Origin: Terebella lapidaria
Lineage: Eukaryota; Annelida; Polychaeta; Terebellida; Terebellidae
DNA: 64,000 nt
Assembly: GCA_949152475.1 (NCBI GenBank)
Contig: OX424555.1
Span: forward strand, 9,814,868 to 9,878,867
Direction: 5' to 3'
The notes under the pieces were generated by a model, which was not told the origin of the DNA, searched no databases, and worked only from the letters and a program-made list of their open reading frames with translations. Positions 33,401 through 44,500 of the stretch are shown piece after piece. The stretch's first letter is position 1, and each line of letters begins with the position of its first letter. The translations under genes were made by a program, and so were the position numbers.

Positions 33401-34807
33401 CCAGATCCAGAGCACAGAAATAGTGCGACCCGGCCAGGGCATCGAAGGTATCCTCAATGTGCGGGAGAGGATATGAGTCCTTCCGCGTGGCATCGTTGAG
33501 TTTCCGATAGTCCACGCAGAACCTCCACGAGCCGTCCTTCTTCTTCACCATAACCACCGGACTGGCCCAAGGGCTGTCACTGGGTTCGATGATGTCCAAG
33601 TCGAGCATCTTTTGCACCTCCTGGTCTATGACCTCTTGGTGCACTATTGCTGCCCGACGAAGACGCTGCTTGAGAGGACGCTCGTCCACGAGGTCGATGC
33701 GGTGCTTGGCGACGTCAGTCTTGCCAACCGCACCATCAGGACCCATGAACACATCCGCATACTGCCGTAGCAGTCTGCGGAGCGCTTGGCGCTGCTCTTC
33801 ATCCAGCCGGTCCTTCGGAACCCGAGATTCCAAATGGTCCGGCAGGGTGAACGGATCATCTCCGGCGGCCGCCGCCGCGCACGCAGCGCGGCAGACCGGA
33901 TCGTCGGGGATGACACGACTCGAAGCCGCGGGAATAGCAGTAGCTGCTATGCATCCGCGCTTCAGTACAATCGGAGCATCCGTAGGATTCACCACGAGGA
34001 TGGGCATCGCGCGGGGGTTGGACATGACCAGGGCCCCACCCAGCACGAGCCCAGTTCCTGCGGCGAAACTGCTCACGGGTTGCACTATACACGGACGACC
34101 ATCGAGGGGCATGCGGGGACGCCGCGGCCTCGTCTCGATGATCATCTCACTCATCGGCGGCACTACTACAGTGCGCGATGTCCGCATCTGGAATGAATGC
34201 ATCGGGCCCGAGCGGAAGAGGAAGTGTGTGTCCTCTCCCATCCGGAACTCGCCAGCGCTAAAGTTGGCAATCACCCGGTGGACCCGTAGGAAATTCATCC
34301 CAATTATCCCGGCCGCTCCGATATCCGCCACGATCGCCTCTGTCAGATACACCTTGTCCCCAAGGGTAATAGGCAGATCGATGATGCCATGGATACGGAT
34401 GCGGTTGTCTCCCGCTCCGTAGAGCTTGTATGGTCCGGGATCTCGCAACTCAAGGTTGCGGAGTGCGGGCTCCTTCCTAAACGTTCCGGCGGCCACGAGG
34501 GTCACCTCCGAGCCTGAGTCTATGAGGAACCGGACCGGCTCCCGTCCGAAGGACAGGGGCAGGTACCAGCAGGGGTCCCTCACCAGCGCGCAGGTCGGGC
34601 GATACCTTTCGCACGCGCTGGGCTCATCTACGGAGTCCTCGCCATCCGCCTCAGCCGCGGAGGAGCTAGACTGGTCTCCAAGGACTACTTCCGGAGAAGT
34701 CATATCCACTTGGGGTCCGTCCTGCTCATCAGCGGGTGGGGCGGCATCGTTTGCCACCGAACAACTATCCCCGGACGCAGTGTTGGTCGCCACCACGTCC
34801 GGATCTA
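30498..34807 (-). CDS. pol: Ty3/gypsy Pol: protease, reverse transcriptase, RNase H, integrase
   Basis: Open to 30498 and readable upstream to 35012, overlapping gag in the -1 frame. Translation should enter it at the frameshift site at 34808-34814. Domains in order: retropepsin with active site FLIDSGSEVTLV near 34510-34530; reverse transcriptase with FCVDYRKLNDATRK, FCALDLASGYWQVEM, FKVMPFGLCNAPATFE and catalytic MVYIDDVVVYG near 33210; RNase H starting FILDTDASNFALGGVLSQ; integrase with an HHCC module (HLGIRRT, then CAACPRC), a D-D-E core (ALDILDT, HSDQGTQFESN, SDGQVERFNR), and a C-terminal GPF module (WIGPFTVLKQV). It ends with a Pro/Asp-rich tail (PRRKPRAPARYGWE). All catalytic residues I could check are intact. 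No chromodomain is seen. Confidence 0.95.
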
Positions 34808-34814
34808 GTTTCCC
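34771..34814 (-). promoter_or_regulatory. -1 ribosomal frameshift signal (G GGA AAC plus stem-loop)
   Basis: The last sense codons of gag are CAG GGA AAC followed by TAG (34805-34807), giving the heptamer G GGA AAC (34808-34814) in the phase needed for -1 slippage. After a 5-nt spacer comes a 7-bp GC stem (CCGGACG at 34796-34802 with CGTCCGG at 34771-34777), extended by an inner TGGT/ACCA pairing (34792-34795 with 34784-34787). Slippage leads straight into the pol frame (CTA GAT CCG, L-D-P). Confidence 0.85.
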
Positions 34815-37021
34815 TGCCGCGGGTTCCGATTCTGCTGTCCCGGAGGACCAGACCGGAAGGAATTCCTCCGTTGCGGGCCAGGGAGAGCTCCCTGGTATCC
34901 GCGCGACCGCAGGCGTTCCAACAACTCCGGACACTTCAGCCAAAAGTGTCCCTGCTTTCCGCAGAAGTAGCAGGGACGGTTCTGAGCTGGTCCGGAGGTG
35001 AACGCGCAACATTCTGCGGCTCCCGGAGCTTCGAGCCCGGCGCAGTGCGCAATCATCTGCGCGGCGCCGAGGTCATATTCCTCTATGTCGCACTCGTCCG
35101 AAGGCGAGTGCGGCGCGGCGACCGGTGCCGCATGTGCGGGCGCCCCTGTAGAAGGTGCCGGCGCACTAACCCACTGCTGGGTAGGTTCCCTGGCGGGTTC
35201 CCGGACGACCGGGTCCTGCCACGGGGTCACCTGCGATGCCTTGACCGGAGGAGGAGTCGCCACCTGCGCGGGCACAGCCGGGGCCGGAGCCGAGGCTGGA
35301 GGCAACTGTCTAGGACGGACAGCCATCTCAAGCGCAAGCGCGGAGTCTATCGCCTCCTCCATCGATCGCTTTTCATGGGTGGCCAGCCCGTACGCTAGGT
35401 GGTAAGGCTGGCCATCGATGAACTGATCGATCAGCATCGTCTCGAACCGTCTGGAGTCCATGTCCGGAAAGGCTTTCCGGCCGAGTATGCGTAAGCCGTA
35501 CGCATAGTCTGTCACGGACTCAGTCGGCTGGCGGATACGCGCCTTGAACTCTCGTTCAGACTGCCGCCGATTGGTCGTCGGCGGGAACAGCAGGCGAAGT
35601 TGACGAGCAACCTCGCCGAACGTCACTGTTCCTACCGGCAGACACGGCATCACGCGGAGAGCTTTCCCTTCCAGGCTCCCCGCGAGGACGTGTCCAGCCT
35701 CAGGCTGGGACCATCCTTCGTACACGGCGGTACGCCATACCTGGAGCAAGTAGTCCTCCAAGTCGGCGTTATCCCCGTTGAACCGTTTCCGCCACGAAGA
35801 GTGGTCGGGCCCGTCATCGCGTTTGTTACGCGCCCGACGTGCGGTCCCGGCTCCGGGGTCGTCCGTGTACTGCGGCAAGTTCCGCGCGCTTCCCACGCCT
35901 GCGGCGGAGTCTGCCGGAGCAAACATCGACGCCGCGGACATAGGAGCAGGGAAGCTCACGTTTGCCGCCGGGATCATTCCCGCTGAAAACCCACTCTGGC
36001 TAGGTGCGGGCGGGGCTCCCATCGAACCTACTGGGTAGGCTCCAGAAGGGGCGGCAAAGCTTGGGGCCGAAGCCGCCTGTTGCCACTGCCCGTCCGACAC
36101 ACTGTACGTGCCAGGGTAAGTCGACCACGCGGCTTGCGCTCCAACCGTCGGAACGGTCGACGCGGTCGCCAACGTGGTGCCTCCGAGCCGCGGGGCAGGC
36201 GCGGGTCCCATTGCGGGGGCCACTGGCGCCTGCGGACTCGGCAGGACTTGGGGAGGGGCTACTGGCCCAGACATCCCCGGACTTAGGGTGACCGACGGGT
36301 CAACGCTCGAATGCAGCTGATTCCGCTTGAACAGTACAAGCGCCTCGGAAATCAGCCACCTCTCCCTCTCCGTCAAAGGCCCCGAGTTGCCTTGTGACAG
36401 CGGAGAAGGGGAGCGGTTCCGCCGGTCTGATCGTCCCTGATGGGGCGACCGGGCGCGGTCATAGCGCCCGAGGGGAGCCAGCTCACCAAGTGCGTCGGTG
36501 AGCTGATCCACCACACTGCCCGGTGCGGACCGACCAGAACCCATGCCAGAGGCCCGCGAGGGAGCCCACCCGGCCGGGTGCGGCATCTGGTAGGACTGGT
36601 CCGCTCGTCCAGAAGGACCCGCATGCATCGGCGCTCGATTCCGGACGCTCGAAGGCGTCTTATGGAAGGGTGCCGATTGCCACGGATCTGTTCTGGGCGC
36701 GGGCGGGCGCGGCGTAGAGCCGTTGCCAGCTCCACCCACCGCGCCTAACACGTCAAGGTCCGGCCTTGACGGCAACTCCTGCTGCGGCCCCGCGGGGCCC
36801 GACTCTACGTCCGAAGACGGAGCCAGGGACGCCGGAGTCGTCTCCGCGGACGGGGTCTTGTCCACGGAGGTTTCCGCGCGTTCCTTCCGGCCGCCGGAGT
36901 CGTCCGGAGACGTCTCACGGGGGCTGTCGCGTGACCGGGTGTGGTCCGCGACACTTCCACCCTTATCCCTCCCCTTGGATTCATCGGCCTTATCTTTGGC
37001 CTTCTCTTTCGCTCTCGTCAT
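34805..37021 (-). CDS. gag: Ty3/gypsy Gag polyprotein
   Basis: 738 aa from the ATG at 37021 (MTRAKEKAKDKADESKGRDK). The frame is open a little further upstream, but this Met begins the conserved-looking basic start. The N-terminal half is Pro/Ser/Gly/Ala-rich and disordered. The retrotransposon capsid region lies at about residues 440-570 (FNGDNADLEDYLLQVWR, then RQSEREFKARIRQPTESVTD). A single CCHC zinc knuckle (CYFCGKQGHFWLKC) sits at about residue 682 for RNA binding. The ORF ends at a TAG placed directly after a slippery heptamer. It should form the virus-like particle shell. Intact. Confidence 0.92.
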   Translation of the reverse strand: MTRAKEKAKDKADESKGRDKGGSVADHTRSRDSPRETSPDDSGGRKERAETSVDKTPSAETTPASLAPSSDVESGPAGPQQELPSRPDLDVLGAVGGAGNGSTPRPPAPRTDPWQSAPFHKTPSSVRNRAPMHAGPSGRADQSYQMPHPAGWAPSRASGMGSGRSAPGSVVDQLTDALGELAPLGRYDRARSPHQGRSDRRNRSPSPLSQGNSGPLTERERWLISEALVLFKRNQLHSSVDPSVTLSPGMSGPVAPPQVLPSPQAPVAPAMGPAPAPRLGGTTLATASTVPTVGAQAAWSTYPGTYSVSDGQWQQAASAPSFAAPSGAYPVGSMGAPPAPSQSGFSAGMIPAANVSFPAPMSAASMFAPADSAAGVGSARNLPQYTDDPGAGTARRARNKRDDGPDHSSWRKRFNGDNADLEDYLLQVWRTAVYEGWSQPEAGHVLAGSLEGKALRVMPCLPVGTVTFGEVARQLRLLFPPTTNRRQSEREFKARIRQPTESVTDYAYGLRILGRKAFPDMDSRRFETMLIDQFIDGQPYHLAYGLATHEKRSMEEAIDSALALEMAVRPRQLPPASAPAPAVPAQVATPPPVKASQVTPWQDPVVREPAREPTQQWVSAPAPSTGAPAHAAPVAAPHSPSDECDIEEYDLGAAQMIAHCAGLEAPGAAECCAFTSGPAQNRPCYFCGKQGHFWLKCPELLERLRSRGYQGALPGPQRRNSFRSGPPGQQNRNPRQGN

Positions 37022-37121
37022 TTTTTCGAGACGTCCTTGAGGAGCGGGCGATCCCCAGGGACTAAGGAGGCGACAACACTGTGACGGTAGGCTGCGATGG
37101 AACACTGTCGGACTGATCCTG

Positions 37122-37133
37122 GTCACGGCACCA
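37122..37133 (-). promoter_or_regulatory. primer binding site, tRNA-His-like
   Basis: One base inside the 5' LTR, the minus strand reads TGGTGCCGTGAC. This is complementary to a tRNA 3' end GTCACGGCACCA, the form found in animal tRNA-His (recalled, not searched). The match ends after 12 bases. Confidence 0.75.
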
Positions 37134-37134
37134 A

Positions 37135-37869
37135 TGTAAAGTTATTGACTACCGTCCGCTCTTCGGGATCCTCGAGGATAGTCCTCTCTCATCCGAGTCC
37201 TTGCGGACGCGCATCCGCTATTCCGGATCCTCGCGGCAGGGCCGCTCACCGGAGGTCGCGGCGGACACGGTAACTACTTCATCATTAACGGTAACCAGGT
37301 AACAGCCCACCCGACACTCCCAGGCCTACGGACACCGTTCAGAAACTGGTTCATCACCACGGTGTTAACTGGCGGGGCCTGGCGAGCCGCGGTCTGCCTC
37401 GGGGACGGAACCCCGTACAGTCCGACATGCTGGCCAGAGCCTCTGTCACATGTCCCGGGAAGGGAGAGAGCTGGCGATCCACAGGGCCGAAGGCCCCCGA
37501 GTCAGCAACTCGTCTCTCCCAGCCCGGGCCTCCCCACGGAAATCGTCCCCAGGGCTCTAGGAGCCCACTACTCAGACTCAGGGAACACAAAGCTCATGGC
37601 GAGCCTCGTGTGCGTCCTAGTCTCGATCTTGGACAATCTCCTCGAACGAGTCGCTTCCAGTGTATATATAATACACCACAAACTGTAGGACGCACGCGAG
37701 GTTAAATCGATCCATTGTTATAGTTTACTGGAGCGTAAATTACAATACGTCGCCGTGGCAACGCACGCTCGAACGGAGCATGTCAAAACAAGGCCAAGTA
37801 CGAAAAGGCCACATAAATGGCATTTATGTTTACAATCACCTGCCGCGTGCTTAGGGCAAAATCGCCACA
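37135..37869 (-). repeat. 5' LTR of the complete Ty3/gypsy element
   Basis: 735 bp, equal to 27130-27864 at a constant offset of 10005. The target copy TATT is at 37870-37873. Confidence 0.95.
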
Positions 37870-37873
37870 TATT

Positions 37874-38756
37874 GCTTGTAATATGTTGATACTTACACCA
37901 AGCAAAAACAGATGTATTCACAATCACTGATACATAAATCTATTTGCAAATTTTAATACTAAATTCGATAATGACAAAATGAATCACAAAAATCTACTTT
38001 GTATTTTCAGATACAGTACTGGCTGCTGTGAGAAGGGGAGACCTCATGGAGCATGCGCAAGTTGGAAATAGCACTTTGTTGTCACATACAGCAGTATGCA
38101 GATGTCAAGGCGATGCTATTCCATACATATATGCAACACACTGATTTTTGCTTTGAAAAATAGAACATTTGATTTTTATATACTGATTGATATGTATTTT
38201 TGTTTCATTATAACTTAGGTTGGGATGCATGAGTAGTTTAGTCTGCATATAAAATATAATGAGTTGCAATTGTAGAATATTTATGACTGTTATGGCCCGA
38301 AACCCGTCCCTGACACATTCTCCCACTCGACATACACGGCACAGATTCATCACATGACTTCATACTTACTTACCTTACGTCACCGGGCACGCACCGTCCT
38401 CGCACCACATCTACATGTAAACAACACCGCTCACGCTATCACTTCCAACATTCCCACCAATCACCACATTCCCAGACACATGACTCCGCCCACACAGACA
38501 TGACATCACTTTCCCGCCATTTACATGAACACCTGCCACATTACGCGGGAAAACCCACACACACCATAGACTTAGCCCCGCGCTTTCACACACTTGATTC
38601 TAGGCTTTTGTATTGAGAAGTTGGATTGAGAGGTACTAGAGTCAGAACGGAAGAACTGATTAGCAATCAATGTTTCAGAACAGTTTGGCTGAATGTTTGA
38701 ATCAAGTCCTCATATAGACCAGAACATATAACGATAATTTGAATACTCAGAACGGA
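37874..38756. other. intergenic, no gene seen
   Basis: AT-rich host sequence to about 38290, then a short C-rich segment. ORFs are short and featureless. Confidence 0.5.
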
Positions 38757-39640
38757 ACGACCTCTCCTGCCCTCTCCTACGTGTTGCCAACCTGTACTTT
38801 CGTGATCCTGCTCTTTCCTACATCTACCCGACCTGTCCCTTCATGTCCTACATCTCCTACATGTATGACCTGTCCCGTTGTTTTCCTGCCCTCTCGAACA
38901 TTTACTCGACCTGTATTTCGTGTTCTTGCATTTTCCTATATATCCGACCTGTCCCTTTGTTTTCCTGGTCTTTCCAACATGTACCCGACCTGTCCCTCCG
39001 TGTTCTTGCCCTTTCTTCTATGTACACAACATGTCCCTTCATGTTCTTGCCTTCTCTTATATATATACCTCACCTGTCCCTTCGGTTCTTGCCTTCTCTT
39101 ATATGTACCCGACCTGTCCATTCGTGTTCTTGCCCTCTCTTATATGTACCCGACCTGTCCATTCGTGTTCTTGCCCTTTCTTGTATGTACCCTACCTGTC
39201 CCTTCGTGTTCTTGCCCTCTCTTATATGTACCCGACCTGTCCCTTCGTGTTCTTGCCCTCTCTTATATGTACCCGACCTGTCCCTTCATGTTCTCTCTTA
39301 TATGTATCCGAGCTGGTCCTTCGTGATCCTGCCTTCTCCTACTTGTACCTGACCTATCTCTTTGTGTTAATGCCCTCCCTAACATGTCTCTTTAAGCTGG
39401 TGCCCTCTCCTACATGTAGTTGATCCGTCCCTCCATGTTCCTGTCCTTTCCCACATGGTTACGACTTGCCCCTTCATGTTCCTGTCCCCTCCTACATCGA
39501 CATGACTTGTCCCTTCATGTTCCCGCTCTCCCCTACATGACATTGTGCACGACATGTCCTTTTGTGTTTCTGCCCTCTCCTACATGTTGCCGACCTGTCC
39601 CTCCATGTTGATGCCCTCTCCTACATGTTTCCGCCCTGGG
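38757..39640. repeat. degenerate ~41-bp minisatellite
   Basis: Units of about 40-45 bp carry tgtcccttcgtgttcttgcc and ctctcttatatgtacccgacc, most regular at 39100-39300. Because of the composition, all plus frames stay open and give Cys/Leu/Pro-rich shadow ORFs. A second array of the same family is at 41010-41760. Confidence 0.85.
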
Positions 39641-41009
39641 GCCTCTAACTCGATGACGTCTTACGTAAGTATATCCTAAGACATACTTACACCGAAATCT
39701 TAGCTCAGCCACGTCCATAACTCGAAGCACTCGTAACACACACTTGGGTAAGACCAACTTGGGTAAGACTTGTCTTTAGAAATACGCTTTAGAAATACGC
39801 TCTGTTGCACCTATCACGTTAGGAAAGTTGCAGTGTCATGAAATATTTCTTTGATTCGCTTTTGACTCGCAGCATCGGAGTACATGTTCAATTTAGTGGG
39901 CAATTTTGTTTCTCCATGATAATCAATGATAATGATGAGTTCAACAGTTGTACAAAATGATAGTCACAGATAAAAAGAAGCAATGGTGTGTCATAGTACA
40001 TTTTCCAATCATAACCAATCGTCATTCTGGAACTTAAGTATATGGAATCAGCTGGGAATTAAATTGCCTACTAAATTGAACAAGTAATTGTAATTAATTC
40101 AACAAGTATTGAACAACCCGCAGCATCAAGTGGAAAGAATATAAATATATTATTGCTCCTGCATATTGCAGCAGCTACACTGTTAACATAGCGAGACATG
40201 GCGCTGATACCATGCAGATAAGTATGATTGTCATCATTGAGCTGTGGAGATCAATAACTGTTGTAACTTGCATTGGTTCGGACAATGCAATACAACGAGC
40301 AGTTAGCTCCTCCAAGTCATTTTTGAACATATTACATTGTTTGAAAATACTAAAGTCAACTTCAACACAAAACTTCGAATGGTTTTTGTCCATAACTTCA
40401 TTTTGGTTCAATTATGATCCCTTTCTATTTGGCACAAAACCATATTATTTCCACCACATTTTATCTTCAAAACTGAAAGAAAAAAAAGGTGATAATCTAC
40501 TCCTCAACCTCTCCTCAAAGGTGATAATCTACTCCTCACCTCAACCATGAATTTTGATAATCTGAGCACAATTTGGCAAGTTAATGGATATTTGATTTGT
40601 ACAGTGCTTTGGCAAGAAGATATTTGACCAGAATACACTCGTAGTTTTCTGTCATAAAAATCTCACAATTTGTACATTGCTCATGGGCTCAAACAAACAT
40701 CATGAAATCCCTAAATTTGGTCGAATCCAGGTGATCCCATTTGCCGCTGACATTTAACATTGGAGTAGATTTGAAGATAAAAGTCTTCAAAAAAATGTAT
40801 GTCAAATGATTTCAAATTGAATTTCAAGTTGAAATGACGATCCAAATTAATGCTATCGACAAATCAATTAAAAATTGTGCGTTGAAAGTCCCTTTCCCGG
40901 AAAACGCCGCCGATTTTCACGTCGTTGCAATATAATTGTGTGAAACATTTGAAAGCAGAGCTCGTGGCGAAATCAGCTAAGGTGGCGTTACACCATCTCC
41001 CAAGCTCTT
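39641..41009. other. spacer between two minisatellite arrays, no gene seen
   Basis: AT-rich unique-looking sequence. The ORF at 40212-40550 has no recognisable domain. A short duplication (ctcctcaacctctcctcaaaggtgataatct-like words) lies near 40490-40540. Confidence 0.45.
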
Positions 41010-41760
41010 ACATGTTGCCGACCTGTTCCTTTGTGTTGATGCCCTCACCTACATGTACCTGACCTGTCTCATCTTTTTGATACCCTCTCCTATACATGTA
41101 TCTATCCGACCTTGTGTTTCTGCCTTCTTACATTTACCCGACCTGTCCCGTCATATTCCTGCCCTATCCTACATGTACTTGATCTGTTCCCTCATTTTGA
41201 TGTCCTCTTCGTGTTGATGCTCTCACCTACATATAAGCGACATGTGCCTGCATGTTCCTGTCCTGTCCTTCATGTTGCCGACCTGTCCCTTCGTGTTGAT
41301 TCCATCTCCTACATGTATCTAGGACATATCTCTGTGTTCACGCCCTCTCCTTCATCTCATACAGCTACCTCACCTGTCTCTTTGAGTTGATGCCTTCTCC
41401 TACATATACCCGACCTGTCCATGCATGTTCCTGCCCTCTCCCATATGTACCCAACCTGTGTTCACGTCTTTTCCCCTACATTTATCCAGCCTGTCCCTTC
41501 ATGTCAGTGCTCTCCTGTCCCTTCCTACCTCTGCCCTCTTCTACAAGTGCCCGACCTGTCCCTTCACGTTCATGCCCATGTTATACATGTGCACAACCAG
41601 TCTGTTCGTGTTTGTGCCTTATCCTACATATTCTCGACCTGTCCCTTCGTGTTTCTTCCCTCTCCTAAATGTACCCGATCTGTCCTTTTCATGTTCTTGC
41701 CCGCTCCTACACAAGACTGTCCTGTGCATTCGTGTTTGTACATGTACCTGTCCATCATGT
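41010..41760. repeat. second array of the ~41-bp minisatellite, more diverged
   Basis: Same words as at 38757-39640 (cctacatgtacctgacctgtc, cttcatgttcctgccctc) with greater divergence. Confidence 0.75.
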
Positions 41761-42200
41761 GTTTATTTGAAGTAGTGACTGCCACGTTTGTCATGAGGTA
41801 GTGATTTCCATGTGTGTATTTGATGTAGTGACTTTCATGTGTGTATTTGATGTAGTGACTTTCATGTATGTGTGTATTTGAAGTAGTGACTTCCATGTGT
41901 GTATTTGATGTAGTGACTTTCATGTGTGTATTTGAAGTAGTGACTTCCATGTGTGTATTTGATGTAGTGACTTTCATGTGTGTATTTGATGTAGTGACTT
42001 CCATGTGTTTATTTAATGTAGTGACTTCCATGTGTGTATTTGATGTAGTGACTTCCATGTGTATATTTGAAGTAGTGACTTCCATGTGTGTATTTGAAGT
42101 AGTGACTTCCATGTGTGTATTTGATGTAGTGACTTCCATGTGTGCATTTGAAGTAGTGATTTCAATGTGTGTATTTGATGTAGTGTTTTTCGTGAGTGAC
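41761..42200. repeat. 27-bp minisatellite
   Basis: About 16 units of gtagtgacttccatgtgtg followed by tatttgat or tatttgaa. As 27 is a multiple of three, frames stay open on both strands (9-residue repeats such as HMEVTTSNT on the minus strand), but there is no gene context. Confidence 0.9.
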
Positions 42201-42617
42201 CTTCATGTGATTACTGGTGATTGATTGTGATGTCAAATGTTCATGAATGATGAAGCTGTTTATACACATTATTATGCCGTGTAATGCTATATCTGATCAA
42301 ATATGTAATTCCAGTAGGTTATCTGCTTTCTCGTGCAGGTCGCTATTTGTTTTCGAGGTTTGTTGAAATAAGTAGTGACTTCCTAGTAGGTATATGAAGT
42401 AGTATGTATTGCTACCTTTGCAGCAATATCTCGATTGTAGTTTCTGATATTGACTCACCTTATTACTGTTGTTCCTATCTAGATAAAGTATTGTCATCTT
42501 ATTTTTCGTCGTACTTTTAAATTACATGCATGCATAATAAACTATAATCCAGATAATGCTGGAAAGGTATTTGTATACAGATTGCAATGGAGTATAACAT
42601 TAAATGATCGCGGTGAC
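42201..42617. other. intergenic, no gene seen
   Basis: AT-rich. A stray copy of the 27-bp unit word (gtagtgacttcc) occurs near 42372. Confidence 0.4.
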
Positions 42618-43174
42618 CTAGACCAAAAAATAAATGGTGTGAAGTATACTATCTAAAATATTGCTTTCTTGACCGAAAATAGCATCAAGCTGCATGTCAC
42701 CAATAAGGGTATACTGGGAATAACGAAGTAAATTTTCGATACAAGTAAGAATAGCAGATGTCATTAAGAAGGCAATTACAATCCCTATCCATAGATACAC
42801 CATATGTGGGGATCCTTCGAGTCAGTAAGGAACGGCAGCCTGTTGAGTAACCATACCCCCTAAATATCGCTAACGATTTTTCGCACAAAGTCTCGTATAC
42901 GGTACCCTGTTTCAAAAGCTCATATCTTATTTTCCCCTTGACTGCTGGCTTGGCATCATCGTGTTTCATCAACTAGGTATATACATCTGCAAGAAAAACC
43001 CTGTGGACAAATGTAGTACAGCCATGTTGGGTCCCATTTGGTGGCCCATCCTGCAGCACTAATATGACATTGTTTCGAGTGTGGTTTCTGCCTTCACCAC
43101 ATTTCCAGGTTTCCTGAAGTTTGCGTACTAGTATATTGGTACTGTATTTCCCTGCATATCCTGTAACATATATA
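42618..43174 (-). pseudogene. unrecognised open stretch, possibly decayed coding sequence
   Basis: The minus strand is open over most of 43242-42697 except one TAG near 42973. In another frame a hydrophobic stretch (MVYLWIGIVIAFLMTSAILT, 42750-42803) could be a membrane segment. A piece upstream in that frame (YLGGMVTQQAAVPY) is followed by a stop. I do not recognise any family. It may be exon remnants of a membrane protein or chance; the open stretch runs into the MITE at 43175. Confidence 0.2.
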
Positions 43175-43666
43175 GGGCTGGAAAGCGGAAGTACTGATCG
43201 ATGACAAATTCCAATGAATTTCTTCGGACTGGGGATAACCACCTGACGCCTCCCTATCTTTTAACATGGGGGTGCATTTAATATGGTGGTTTTAAGTATA
43301 TGAACGATGTCTTTAGTGTATTAAAGTATCCATACACGATGAAGATATACAAAAACTGTTGTAAAAGATAAAAATTGTCCAATTCCACAACATATCCATG
43401 CTTCGAAGAGGCACTGAAAAAAAAGGCACTTCGAATAAAGCCTTGCTCTAGCAAAATTGCCGGCAGACGGCCTGTTATTCTAATGAATTTTGACACAAGT
43501 ATACCTGCTTTGTACTTTCGCTAAAGTTATTTGACACAAGACATGTTATTCCAGCAGTTATTGACATTGTTAGAAATGGGCGATAATTGGGTTTATCCCC
43601 GGCGACGCCTTATTCACGAATATTTCATTGGAATTTATCACCGATCATACTTCCGCTTTCCAGCCC
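43175..43666. mobile_element. 492-bp MITE with GGGCTGGAAAGCGGAAGTA ends
   Basis: Imperfect TIRs of at least 45 bp (gggctggaaagcggaagta, then gatcg(a/g)tga and aaattccaatgaa on both arms), flanked by TATA (43171-43174 and 43667-43670). That fits a TA or TATA target duplication. There is no transposase. Confidence 0.75.
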
Positions 43667-43670
43667 TATA

Positions 43671-44297
43671 GTATCAAGTTCAAAGCGCTCAAAGCATCCC
43701 TACAGCAGGGATAGAAACTACTGCCGGCCCTTCAGTCCTGGACCACCAAATATCTAGTTGGGCTGGCAAAATTTTAAAGATGCAGTTCCCCGGGACCATC
43801 ATTGTTTCATTCTTTTGTCATCACTGATAAATGAAAATGAACTGGAGACCCGTAAGCATCGATTTATAATAAAAGTATAGGCTGATGAAGACGTCCATGG
43901 ATGAGAGGGAGTGGTTCTACAGACGCCTTCCACCCCCCCCCCCCGCTGCATCTCCCGTTGGTTGTTAGGCCTACTACTCGATTCTGCCACGTGCACGTGT
44001 GGAACGCACGGCTCAAACTCACGGCCAAACAGTACTGCCTGTATTCGCTAACATCGTTCTAATCATCGATAATGCTGACAGTCTAGCTGCCAGATTCATC
44101 ATTTAATTTGGATACCAAATTCCACTCGCAAAAACAAGATTCATGAACATTTTAGTGTGAAAAGTTAGAATCAAGTCGAGGTGCCAAAACGGATTGCCGG
44201 TGTTTGTTTACATGTACCACATGGTCAATAATTCTTCGATTTGAATTCTGTAAACGATGTTTTGAAGACAATCAACCACACAACTGATATGTGCAGT
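43671..44297. other. spacer between MITE and foldback element
   Basis: No gene seen. A C-run lies at 43932-43943. 44220-44297 is the left half of the dispersed sequence that continues at 49026 on the other side of the foldback element. Confidence 0.45.
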
Positions 44298-44327
44298 AGT
44301 AGTATACTACCCACTTTTTATTGTTTT

Positions 44328-44500
44328 TCCTAGAACAGGGTCACCATGTATGAGGTCCACTTTTTGTCCTCCCTAGAACAGGGCCACCATGTATGAGGTA
44401 CACTTTTTGTCCTTTTTCCTCAGAGCAGGGTCACCATGTATGAGGTCCACTTTTTGTCCTTTTTCCTATAACTGGGTCGCCATGTATGAGGTCCATGCAT
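44328..44500. repeat. ~58-bp tandem repeats at the end of each foldback arm
   Basis: Three to four units of agggtcaccatgtatgagg followed by tccactttttgtcc; mirrored at 48817-48989. Confidence 0.85.

Larger units (their letters stand above)
27130..37869 (-). mobile_element. complete young Ty3/gypsy LTR retrotransposon
   Basis: A 10.74-kb element on the minus strand: 5' LTR 37135-37869, primer site, gag, pol by -1 frameshift, a 2.6-kb non-coding 3' region, polypurine tract, and 3' LTR 27130-27864. The LTRs are equal in length and identical as far as I compared them, gag and pol are open throughout, and TATT flanks both ends (27126-27129 and 37870-37873). This indicates recent insertion and possible current activity. 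No envelope-like ORF was found. GC content is markedly higher than in the surrounding host DNA. Confidence 0.95.

Noticed and set aside
38739..39423. Long Cys/Pro/Leu-rich plus-strand ORFs
   Set aside because: All three frames are open because the minisatellite units lack stop words; no start context or domain.
41624..42139. Minus ORF of HMEVTTSNT repeats
   Set aside because: 27-bp minisatellite read in frame; no gene context.
42618..42860. Hydrophobic minus-strand stretch considered as a glutamate-receptor-like membrane segment
   Set aside because: No matching flanking motifs and stops in frame; left as an unrecognised remnant.
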